Counted from the first letter of the stretch, positions 7,337-14,635 are shown. The stretch is DNA of 14,673 nucleotides from Gammaproteobacteria bacterium (GCA_016191795.1 JACPVK010000396.1:1-14673); one strand, 5' to 3'. The notes: generated by a model not told the origin, from the letters alone. Numbers and translations: made by a program.

Positions 7337-10170
7337 CGCCGCGTATCGTTAGAACTATGCTGATTGCGGCAGTCACCACGATGCAAGGTGGCTGTACCAA
7401 TACGCTGGTAGATACCCTCGCTGTCATGCCAGAGATCAACCCTGTAGAACATCAACCCACTGAGCAACAATTACAGCGCAACAATGCCATCAGAAATTAC
7501 AGTACTTATCTTGAGCTGTCGCCAGATAAAGCCTTCGCCAACAATGCACTGCGCCGCCTGGCTGATCTCGAGCTGGAATCAGGTGAATCACTTAATACCC
7601 AGGACAACAGCAGTGACATCAACGCTGGAAAAAATATTCTGCGATCTGCCATAAATCATTACAGCACTTATCTTTCCCTGTACCCGGACAACAAGGATAA
7701 TGACCTGGTCATGTATCAACTATCGAAGGCCTATTCGCTGGTTGGTGAACAGGAAAAATCGCTGGAAGTAATGGATAAAGTAGTTGCAGAATACCCTGAA
7801 AGCCCGTTCATTGATGAAATACAATTCAGGCGTGGTGAAATCCTGTTTTCCTATGCCGAGTACGGCACTGCAGAGTTGGCCTACCAGTATATAGTTAGTA
7901 ATAAACCTGCATCCACTTTATTCGAAAAAGCCAGTTACAAACTTGGCTGGTCACAATTCAAACAATCTAAGTATCCCCTGTCTCTTGAAACCTTCTTTGG
8001 CCTGCTCGACGCCAAACGCGAAGCCAATATCATTACCGACAGCAGTATAAATCCGACGGCAACTGATGCAGAAAAAAGTTTTGCCAGCGATGTACTCCGC
8101 ATTGTCAGCATTACTCTGTCATACAACACGGATACCACACAACTTGACGAAGTATTTGTTAATCGCCCAGACCGCACTTACAAACCACTGATATACAAAG
8201 CCATAGGTGAACTGTATCTCGGTACCGGCCGGCATATGGATGCTGCCAATGTGTATATTGCATACACCAAAGCAACACCAAACAGTGCGTTAGCACCTGA
8301 GTTTTTTGACCTGGCCATTCAGGCCTATAAGCAAGGTAACTTTAAAGAAGAAACCCTGAATGCAATGAAATCATATGTGCAACAGTTTGGTGTCAAAACG
8401 GCATTTTACCTCGCACAAACTCCTGACAACCAGCAGGCCATAACGATAAAGTTAAAATCACATACACTTGAACTTGCCAAGTATTACCATTCTATTGCCA
8501 GAACAACCAGGAAAAATGAATCGTTTCTACAAGCCGCTTATTGGTATGGCTTGTATGTTGAATCATTCCCTGCAGATATCGACACGCCACATATCAACTT
8601 CCTGCTGGCAGATGCCTATTACGATGGCCAGGATTTTATGCGCGCAGTCCATGAATATGAAAAAACGGCATACAGTTACCCTGATCACCCGGACGCTGCC
8701 GATGCAGGGTATGCCGCTCTCATAAGTTATGACAAATTACTGTTACCTTTGCCGGTACAACCCACAGATCCTCAAGTCGAAGCCACAAGAATAGCAACTT
8801 TAAAAACCAGCAAACTAAACAGTGCCGTGCAGTTTTGTAACAAGTTTCCAACGCATAAACACATATTGCCGGTACTCACCAAAACGTCTGAAGAATTATT
8901 CACAACCAAAAACTACGCACTGGCTATCGAACTGGCCACGCGTGTAACAGACAACAAAGAAAATACTGATAGCGACTTAACCAGAGCTGCGTGGGTTGTG
9001 CGCGCCAACTCACACTACGAACTCAAGGATTTTACTTCGGCAGAACTTGCCTATTCCGAAGCGCTCACGTTTACAAAAAAGAATTCCAGACAATATGCTG
9101 AATTATCCGAAGGTCTCGCCGCCAGTATTTATAAACAGGGCGAACAGGAACGTGAAAATAATCAGTTCGATATTGCCGCCGCGCTGTTCCTGCGTGTTGG
9201 CACAATGGTCCCTCAAAGCACCATTCGCGCTACAGCCGAATATGATGCCGCTACCATGTATATAAAAATGGGTAACTGGAATCAGGCGGTACCGATACTT
9301 GAGAACTTTCGTAAAAACTTCCCCAATCACCCGGAATATGGACGTAGCATATCGGAAAAACTTGCCTACTCTTATACCGAATCAGGACAATTCCAGAAAG
9401 CTGCAAATGAAATCAGTTTGCTCATTGTTAGCGAAACCGATGTTAACAAAAAGCAACAGCTAAACTGGCAGGCTGCCGAGATGTTTGAAAAATCCGGCGA
9501 CAGGAATAAAGCCAATGAGATGTATATTGCTTACATCAATAACTACCCGCATCCATTCGAACGATATATAGAAGCCCACTTCATTGTGTCCGAATATTTC
9601 CGCGAAACCAAACAATATGAATTATGGGGCAAATGGCTAACCAAAACGGTTGCCGATGAGAAAATCGGTGGCGAAAACAGAAGCGAACGTACCCACTATA
9701 TAGCAGCGAGTGCACTGATACATATAACCAAACCTGTCATCCGGGAATATGAACAGTCGAGCCTGACCATGCCTATAGACAAAAGCCTGGCCAGAAAAAC
9801 AGCCTTGCTAGAAAAAGCCTTGAATGCGTATAAGGAAATCATGAGTTATCAAATTGCCGAATTTACTACCGAGTCCACATATCGTGTTGGTGAGTTATAT
9901 AATCAGCTTGGTAAATCCATTATGACATCGCAACGCCCTGGTGATTTATCAGAGGAAGAGCTGGAGCAATACGACATACTACTCGAGGAACAGGCGTTTC
10001 CGTTCGAAGAAAAGGCCATAGAAATTCATACCAGCAATGCTGATCGCACCAAAGATGGACTATATGACCAGTGGATTAAAAAAAGCATCGATCTGCTAGC
10101 TGTATTACAACCGGTTCGCTACCAGAAAACCGAAAAGACACAAATTTATGCGTTACCTGAAGCACTATAA
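7333..10170 (+). CDS. Large TPR-repeat protein, probable lipoprotein (945 aa)
   Basis: The N-terminus has a short signal followed by MQGGC (Cys21). This resembles a lipobox, but Gln at -3 is atypical, so lipid anchoring is likely rather than certain. Most of the chain is TPR-like: NNALRRLADLELESG near residues 75-89, DLVMYQLSKAYSLVGEQEKSLEVM further on, then KASYKLGWSQFKQSKYPLSLETF, and later units around HFIVSEYF. The repeats are of the YbgF/BamD-like kind, with Pro/Tyr at helix ends (YP, FP). The end carries a signature block (YDQWIKKSIDLLAVLQPVRY, residues 911-930) which I recall from long TPR proteins beside ExbB/AgmX genes in gammaproteobacteria. The protein is likely a large periplasmic scaffold linking outer membrane and motor. 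It is coupled at both ends: a 4-nt overlap before and a 23-nt overlap after. Confidence 0.85.
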   Translation: MTPRIVRTMLIAAVTTMQGGCTNTLVDTLAVMPEINPVEHQPTEQQLQRNNAIRNYSTYLELSPDKAFANNALRRLADLELESGESLNTQDNSSDINAGKNILRSAINHYSTYLSLYPDNKDNDLVMYQLSKAYSLVGEQEKSLEVMDKVVAEYPESPFIDEIQFRRGEILFSYAEYGTAELAYQYIVSNKPASTLFEKASYKLGWSQFKQSKYPLSLETFFGLLDAKREANIITDSSINPTATDAEKSFASDVLRIVSITLSYNTDTTQLDEVFVNRPDRTYKPLIYKAIGELYLGTGRHMDAANVYIAYTKATPNSALAPEFFDLAIQAYKQGNFKEETLNAMKSYVQQFGVKTAFYLAQTPDNQQAITIKLKSHTLELAKYYHSIARTTRKNESFLQAAYWYGLYVESFPADIDTPHINFLLADAYYDGQDFMRAVHEYEKTAYSYPDHPDAADAGYAALISYDKLLLPLPVQPTDPQVEATRIATLKTSKLNSAVQFCNKFPTHKHILPVLTKTSEELFTTKNYALAIELATRVTDNKENTDSDLTRAAWVVRANSHYELKDFTSAELAYSEALTFTKKNSRQYAELSEGLAASIYKQGEQERENNQFDIAAALFLRVGTMVPQSTIRATAEYDAATMYIKMGNWNQAVPILENFRKNFPNHPEYGRSISEKLAYSYTESGQFQKAANEISLLIVSETDVNKKQQLNWQAAEMFEKSGDRNKANEMYIAYINNYPHPFERYIEAHFIVSEYFRETKQYELWGKWLTKTVADEKIGGENRSERTHYIAASALIHITKPVIREYEQSSLTMPIDKSLARKTALLEKALNAYKEIMSYQIAEFTTESTYRVGELYNQLGKSIMTSQRPGDLSEEELEQYDILLEEQAFPFEEKAIEIHTSNADRTKDGLYDQWIKKSIDLLAVLQPVRYQKTEKTQIYALPEAL

Positions 10171-10774
10171 ATTTACAACCAGACTACTGGTTATTATTCT
10201 GGCAGGTGCTGCTATCAGCGCCTGTATACCCATGCCTTCATTTAACGCCAAACAGGCCAAGGCAGCCCAGGATAACAAACCTAAAGTTTTCGCTCCCAAA
10301 GGCTATAACAATGCCATCAGTGCGGCCAGGTCAGGTAATTACGACGAGGCCATACAGCTGTTTACAGAAATAACAACTACCAATCCTGACTTTGCCAATG
10401 CCTATACCAATCTGGGTCTGTTGCACAGGCACAAAGCCAATAAGGATGAAGCAAGACAGGCATTCAACAAAGCCATATCATTAAACCCGGCTGATGCTGT
10501 TTCGTATAATCACCTTGGCGTCATGCTTCGCGAGGAAGGAAAATTTTCCGAGGCAAAAGACATGTACCAGAGTGCCATCCAGCATAAATCAGACTATGCT
10601 CCAGCCGTGTTAAATCTTGGCATCCTCTATGATTTGTATCTGCAGGATTTGCCCAACGCACTGACCCAATACAATAATTATCAAAAACTAACAGGCAGTC
10701 AGGATAAGGAAGTCGAGAAATGGATTATTGATTTAGATAAACGCATCCAGACAATGAACAAGAGTCAATCATGA
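10148..10774 (+). CDS. Small TPR lipoprotein (208 aa)
   Basis: A clear lipoprotein signal: a basic N-terminus, hydrophobic LLVIILAGAA and lipobox ISAC with Cys26. There are about four canonical TPRs, at roughly residues 52-85, 86-119, 120-153 and 154-188. They show the usual W/L-G-Y-A-F-A-P-like pattern, for example AYTNLGLLHRHKANKDEARQ and SYNHLGVMLREEGKFSEAKD. The likely location is the inner face of the outer membrane, where it would act as an adaptor much as PilF/PilW or GltE/AglT do in their systems; that comparison is inference. The start lies inside the end of the preceding gene (23-nt overlap) in another frame. No later Met leaves the signal intact, so the overlap is probably real. 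The end overlaps the next gene by ATGA. Confidence 0.88.
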   Translation: MRYLKHYKFTTRLLVIILAGAAISACIPMPSFNAKQAKAAQDNKPKVFAPKGYNNAISAARSGNYDEAIQLFTEITTTNPDFANAYTNLGLLHRHKANKDEARQAFNKAISLNPADAVSYNHLGVMLREEGKFSEAKDMYQSAIQHKSDYAPAVLNLGILYDLYLQDLPNALTQYNNYQKLTGSQDKEVEKWIIDLDKRIQTMNKSQS

Positions 10775-11076
10775 TGAAACCTGGAAGATACTTACTTAGC
10801 TGTTTGCTATTATCTGGCAGCATAAATGCTGCGGATCAGGCCGACATGGAAGGCATTACCATTACCGGAAATAAAGAGTTGCCCAACATACTCTATGTCA
10901 TATCCTGGAAATCCCCCGAGCTGCCACCGGTTGCTGACATCCCCCTGGCCTCATTGATTGAAAACGCCCTGGAACCACTGGACAGACGCAGTGTATTACG
11001 CGAAGAGCAATATTATAATGCCACCAGGAATTTCACTCTCAACCAGACAACCCCTGCTACAAATCCCGATAACTGA
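10771..11076 (+). CDS. Small exported protein of unknown function (101 aa)
   Basis: The start overlaps the upstream stop in ATGA. The first 20 residues form a Sec signal peptide with cleavage at INA|AD (about residue 20). The mature part is only about 80 residues. It begins EGITITGNKELPNILYVISW, a beta-like stretch with a GxxELP turn that I recall from small proteins encoded beside ExbB/AgmX sets. It continues with ALEPLDRRSVLREEQYY, a probable amphipathic helix, and ends in a short polar tail. No catalytic residues are visible. It lies directly before the exbB-like gene, so a role as an accessory periplasmic partner of the motor or TPR proteins is plausible. A functional assignment is not possible from sequence alone. 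Confidence 0.8.
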   Translation: MMKPGRYLLSCLLLSGSINAADQADMEGITITGNKELPNILYVISWKSPELPPVADIPLASLIENALEPLDRRSVLREEQYYNATRNFTLNQTTPATNPDN

Positions 11077-11081
11077 TACAC

Positions 11082-11085
11082 GGAG
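11082..11085 (+). promoter_or_regulatory. Ribosome binding site of the exbB-like gene
   Basis: GGAG with a 6-nt spacer to ATG 11092, the clearest Shine-Dalgarno sequence in the operon. Strong initiation here fits the need for five channel subunits per motor. Confidence 0.6.
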
Positions 11086-11091
11086 CCAACA

Positions 11092-11730
11092 ATGCTTTCT
11101 GACATGATCACATTCTTTCAATCTGGCGGTGTCTTCATGTACCCCATACTTTTTGTATTTGCATTTGGTATTGCCATAGCGATAGAACGTTACGTTTACC
11201 TCAGCGCGCTCAAGTTTAATAATCGCCGTTTACTGGGCAAGGTGATGCCTTTACTCAAACAGGGTAGTTATCAGGAGGCCTACCAGATTACCTCTCGCTC
11301 CAGCAATGTCGCCATTTGTCAGATGCTTAATCTGGGCCTGGCCACCATGCAAAGCTCATCCAGGCGCGAAGATATTGAGATGGCCATGGAAGAAGAGCTG
11401 ATGGAAATCATGCCGCGCCTGGAAAAACGCACGCATTATCTGGCCATGTTGGCCAATATTTCCACCCTGCTCGGGCTGCTTGGCACCATTCAAGGTCTGA
11501 TTCAGGCATTTAATTCTGTCGCCGCTGTTGATCCATCGCTGAAAGCCGAAATCCTTTCCAGCAGTATCTCGGTTGCCATGAATACCACTGCCTTCGGCTT
11601 ACTTGGCGCTATTCCCCTGATTATTATTTTCTCCATCCTGCAAGCCAAAACCACCGAGATTGTTGACAGCCTTGAAATGGCCACCGTCAAATTTGTAAAC
11701 ATTCTGGCGAAAAGAAAAACACAGGCATGA
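11092..11730 (+). CDS. ExbB/TolQ/MotA-family proton channel subunit
   Basis: 212 residues with the family's three-helix layout: TM1 about 15-34, a cytoplasmic region with amphipathic helices (35-115), TM2 about 117-139 and TM3 about 157-183. The diagnostic TM2 motif GLLGTIQGLIQAF is present with Thr132. TM3 has AMNTTAFGLLGAIP, with Thr166 aligning by eye to the conserved TM3 Thr of ExbB/TolQ. These polar residues line the proton path next to the ExbD/TolR Asp. ExbB-type proteins form a pentamer around an ExbD dimer in the inner membrane and use the proton motive force. It is a little shorter than E. coli TolQ/ExbB. It overlaps the first exbD-like gene by 4 nt. Within an Agl/Glt-like reading it would correspond to AglR. 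The exact orthology is untested, so no symbol is given. Confidence 0.93.
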   Translation: MLSDMITFFQSGGVFMYPILFVFAFGIAIAIERYVYLSALKFNNRRLLGKVMPLLKQGSYQEAYQITSRSSNVAICQMLNLGLATMQSSSRREDIEMAMEEELMEIMPRLEKRTHYLAMLANISTLLGLLGTIQGLIQAFNSVAAVDPSLKAEILSSSISVAMNTTAFGLLGAIPLIIIFSILQAKTTEIVDSLEMATVKFVNILAKRKTQA

Positions 11731-12248
11731 TCCACAAACGTAACAAAACCGAACGCAGAAAAACCAACGTTGAGTTGAATATCACTGCCTTCATGAATCT
11801 GATGGTAGTGCTGGTACCGTTCCTGTTGATGACGGCAGCCTTTACAACCACCAGCATACTGGACCTTAATTTACCCAAGGCAGATGCAGGCGATTCGGCG
11901 ACGGATAAGCCCAGGGAATTCGCCATAAATATTGTTATGAGCGACAGCTCCATCCTCATAACAGATCAGGATGGCAATACCATCAAGTCTATTCCGAAAA
12001 CAGTAAGTGGCCACAACTACTCCTTACTCAATCAGACATTGCGCCAGATTAAATATAAATATCCGGACAAGACAGATATTTCTATCTTGCCGGACAAATT
12101 CACACACTATGAAGACATAGTGCAAGTTATGGACAAATCACGTGAGTTTCATACTTTCGAAACGGGTGAAATCGTGACTTACGAATTATTTCCTGACATT
12201 TCCATAGGTGATTCGCCTGCCATGGCTAACGCGGGGGCAACACCATGA
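11727..12248 (+). CDS. ExbD/TolR-family subunit lacking the proton-carrying Asp
   Basis: 173 residues: a short basic cytoplasmic tail (1-15), one transmembrane helix (about 19-40) and a periplasmic ExbD-type domain (about 60-160, ending DISILPDKFTHYEDIVQVMD). In the helix the sequence is LNITAFMNLMVVLVPFLL. ExbD and TolR have an Asp in the equivalent place (as in the NVTPFIDVMLVLL type), whereas here it is Asn24, encoded by AAT at 11796-11798. A Pro (Pro31) also lies in the helix. Asn cannot shuttle protons, so this subunit is probably structural or regulatory within the motor, while the next gene supplies the Asp. It overlaps the genes before and after by 4 nt each. It may correspond to AglQ or AglS of Myxococcus; which one cannot be said. 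Confidence 0.9.
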   Translation: MIHKRNKTERRKTNVELNITAFMNLMVVLVPFLLMTAAFTTTSILDLNLPKADAGDSATDKPREFAINIVMSDSSILITDQDGNTIKSIPKTVSGHNYSLLNQTLRQIKYKYPDKTDISILPDKFTHYEDIVQVMDKSREFHTFETGEIVTYELFPDISIGDSPAMANAGATP

Positions 12249-12754
12249 AAGAATCACGTCGCGCCAATCGCATGCAACGTCATCATGCGCGTCGCAGAGG
12301 TTCAGGCGCTCTTCTGGATATGGTTTCATTAATGGATATTTTCACTATTCTTGTATTCTTCCTGCTGGTGAGTTCGGCCAATTCAGATATTTTGCCCACA
12401 CCGAAAAATATCAAATTACCCAGGTCTACTGCTGAACAGATACCTAAAGAAAATATCGTTATCATTCTTGGCGACAACAATATCCTGATTCAGGGCAAAA
12501 AAGTTGCCAGTATCAAATCGGCCGCTGAAGGTGACAATAATGTCATCATGCCGCTGTTTAATGAACTTAAGCACCTGGCTGCAAGCAAGAAAAAGAAACC
12601 CGGGCAAACTAGTGTTACTGATGAAGGTGTCACCATTATGGGTGACAAAGAAATACCTTATATCGTTTTAAAGCGCATTATGTTGACCTGCGCGAGTGCT
12701 AACTATTCAAACATATCACTCGCAGTCAGCAGAAAAGCCATAGAAAAGAGTTAA
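12245..12754 (+). CDS. ExbD/TolR-family subunit with conserved Asp
   Basis: 169 residues: an unusually Arg/His-rich cytoplasmic tail (1-20, including HHARRR), a transmembrane helix (about 26-45, MVSLMDIFTILVFFLLVSS) with Asp31 at the proton-binding position, then a periplasmic ExbD domain. The domain shows the family layout: a first beta strand pair (IVIILGDNNILIQGKKV), a helix (VIMPLFNELKHLAASK), the strand VTIMGDKEIPY and a final helix with ISLAVSR. A KKKK patch sits in a loop. A second acidic residue, Asp25, is near the membrane entry. It forms a pair with the upstream ExbD-like subunit that lacks the Asp, so the motor is probably an ExbB pentamer around a mixed ExbD dimer. That stoichiometry is inference from E. 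coli ExbBD structures. Confidence 0.92.
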   Translation: MKESRRANRMQRHHARRRGSGALLDMVSLMDIFTILVFFLLVSSANSDILPTPKNIKLPRSTAEQIPKENIVIILGDNNILIQGKKVASIKSAAEGDNNVIMPLFNELKHLAASKKKKPGQTSVTDEGVTIMGDKEIPYIVLKRIMLTCASANYSNISLAVSRKAIEKS

Positions 12755-12756
12755 GC

Positions 12757-13722
12757 ATGTCTGCTACTAATACCTGGGATGAGCCATTTTTACCCTGGAC
12801 TGAAAGCGCTAACGATCGCCGCTTCAAACGCATACTGCGCGTGACACTGATTGTGTTCACGATTGCCGGGGTCATATTGACGTTTTTACCAAAACCTGCA
12901 CCACCGGCAATCAAGGATTTAAAAGAAGTTTCACCGCGCCTGGCAAAATTAATTATTGAACAGAAAAAAACACCGCCACCACCCGTGCCGGCGCCGGAAC
13001 CCAGGCCGGTGCAAAAGGTGGAAAAGGAAAAACCGCCCGAACCCAAGGAGCCCCCAAAAGAAAAACCCAGGGATGAGCCCGTGCCTAAACCTGTGCCTCA
13101 AAAAAATCCCTCTCAGGCCAGGCTCAAGGCATCCAGTTCAGGATTACTGGCGCTGAGTAACAAGCTCAACACCCTGCAGGACAGTTTTGATGTAAAAGAT
13201 TTCAGCAATGTACCGCTTAAAAAACAGGTTGCTTCCGCCAACAAGACCGATGACACATTCACCAAAAACATGATTACATCCGGTGCCACGCAGGACAGCA
13301 AAGGCATTGGTTCCAAAGCCGTTGCGACATCTTCCGCACCAACGCGTTTATCCGAACGAGCCACTTCCAGCGTGCAAAGCTCCTTGAATGATGATAGTGG
13401 CACAGCCACTTCCGGCAAAAAGGTGAGCGGAACAACACGCACTGAAAGTGAAATTGCACGCGTCTTCGAGGAAAACAAAGGTGCCATTTATAGTATGTAT
13501 AACCGTGCCTTGCGCGGGGACCCATCCCTGCAGGGCAAGGTTGTACTGGAGATCACCATTGAACCAGATGGCGGTGTTAGTGATTGCCGTATCGTCTCCA
13601 GCGATCTGCGTAACCCTGAATTCGAGAAAAAAATTATTGCTCGCGTCAAATTGTTCCGCTTTAAACCCGGCAATGTGCGCCAGGCAATTATCAAATATCC
13701 AATCGACTTTGTCCCTTCCTGA
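12757..13722 (+). CDS. TonB-like energy transducer, AgmX/PglI C-terminal domain
   Basis: 321 residues with a TonB-type plan. There is a short cytoplasmic N-terminus (1-25), one transmembrane helix (26-44), a Pro/Lys/Glu-rich periplasmic spacer (about 46-118), a polar Ser/Thr/Lys linker (120-230) and a C-terminal domain (about 230-321). That domain has RVFEENKGAIYSMYNRAL, GKVVLEITIEPDGGVSDC and LFRFKPGN, the AgmX/PglI signature. Myxococcus GltJ/AgmX carries cytoplasmic FHA/GYF-like regulatory modules before the membrane segment; this protein has none. It should couple ExbB/ExbD motor movement to periplasmic partners, probably the TPR proteins encoded upstream. The linker contains SGAT at residues 175-178, followed by S181 and G183-I184, which resembles an ApbE flavinylation site. 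It begins 2 nt after the second exbD stop, with AAGAG as a possible ribosome site. Confidence 0.9.
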   Translation: MSATNTWDEPFLPWTESANDRRFKRILRVTLIVFTIAGVILTFLPKPAPPAIKDLKEVSPRLAKLIIEQKKTPPPPVPAPEPRPVQKVEKEKPPEPKEPPKEKPRDEPVPKPVPQKNPSQARLKASSSGLLALSNKLNTLQDSFDVKDFSNVPLKKQVASANKTDDTFTKNMITSGATQDSKGIGSKAVATSSAPTRLSERATSSVQSSLNDDSGTATSGKKVSGTTRTESEIARVFEENKGAIYSMYNRALRGDPSLQGKVVLEITIEPDGGVSDCRIVSSDLRNPEFEKKIIARVKLFRFKPGNVRQAIIKYPIDFVPS

Positions 13723-13735
13723 TATGTCCTGACAC

Positions 13736-14635
13736 ATGGCCAATTCATCACCCATCCAGCTTACCAGTCATGGCGAAACCTGGATGGGTAGTTTCACTGC
13801 CATGGCCTGCCCCTGTGAAGTATTAATCGAAACAAATGATAATAACATCGCCTGGAAAACAACCGAGACTGTCTGGCAGGAAGCCAAACGCATTGAACAT
13901 AAATTTAGCCGTTATCGCAGCGGCAACATAATCGATCTTATCAACCATGCTTACGGTAAACCGGTAGAAGTTGATCCGGAAACAGCGAAACTACTGGACT
14001 TCGCAACACAATGCTATCAACTCAGTGAAGGCAAATTTGACATTACATCCGGCGTATTGCGTAAGCTCTGGAAATTTGATGGCTCTGACAAGATACCAGA
14101 TCAGGTACAAATTGACGCCGTAATGCCACTCATAGGCTGGGATAAGGCGACATGGAATTCACCTTATCTCACCCTGTTAAGCGGCATGGAAATTGATCTG
14201 GGCGGAATCGGTAAAGAATATGCAGTCGATCAGGCCAGCCAGCTTGCCAGTAAACTTTCTGACGCCAGTGTTTTAATTAATTTTGGTGGTGACATATATG
14301 TCAACAAACCGAGGCTAAACAACAAGCCCTGGCTCATTGGCGTCGACAATCCACATAACACCGGGCACAACGCTGCAGGTAAAATAAAACTGCTCCAGGG
14401 AGGGCTGACAACCAGTGGCGATGCACGCAGGTTTTTATTGAAAGAAGGGGTTCGATATAGCCATATACTAAACCCACAAACAGGTTGGCCGGTTCCGGAT
14501 GCACCACGCTCGGTAACTGTTATTGCCAACACCTGTCTGGAAGCCGGCATGTTATCAACCTTCGCCATGTTGCATGGAAAAAATGCAGAAGAATTTCTCG
14601 CTGAGCAGCATGTGAAATATTGGTGTATACGTTGA
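13736..14635 (+). CDS. apbE: ApbE-type FAD:protein FMN transferase, cytoplasmic variant
   Basis: 299 residues covering the whole ApbE fold. ApbE moves FMN from FAD onto a Thr/Ser of target proteins. Recognisable blocks are FTAMACPCE (20-28), SRYRSGNII (58-66), the FDIT block (101-104), DLGGIGKEYAVD (154-165), GGD (184-186), TSGDARR (226-232) and SHILNPQTGWPV (242-253). In the usual ADALxTA metal-binding block the Asp is Gly271 (CLEAGMLSTF), while Thr275 is kept. I recall this EAGML form from a subset of ApbE homologues, so it may be a subfamily trait. There is no signal peptide or lipobox, and an in-frame TGA at 13730-13732 rules out an upstream start, so it is predicted cytoplasmic. Many ApbE proteins are periplasmic lipoproteins. 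It starts 13 nt after the TonB-like gene, without a clear ribosome site, and probably closes the operon. Confidence 0.88.
   Translation: MANSSPIQLTSHGETWMGSFTAMACPCEVLIETNDNNIAWKTTETVWQEAKRIEHKFSRYRSGNIIDLINHAYGKPVEVDPETAKLLDFATQCYQLSEGKFDITSGVLRKLWKFDGSDKIPDQVQIDAVMPLIGWDKATWNSPYLTLLSGMEIDLGGIGKEYAVDQASQLASKLSDASVLINFGGDIYVNKPRLNNKPWLIGVDNPHNTGHNAAGKIKLLQGGLTTSGDARRFLLKEGVRYSHILNPQTGWPVPDAPRSVTVIANTCLEAGMLSTFAMLHGKNAEEFLAEQHVKYWCIR

Noticed and set aside
12964..13110. Pro/Lys-rich tract as a DNA repeat
   Set aside because: The codons vary and there is no exact tandem unit. It is the low-complexity Pro-rich spacer expected in a TonB-like protein.
13348..13755. Minus-strand open frames opposite the TonB-like gene (up to 135 codons)
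   Set aside because: They are shadows of the plus-strand TonB-like protein, whose transmembrane, Pro-rich and AgmX-type segments are clear.
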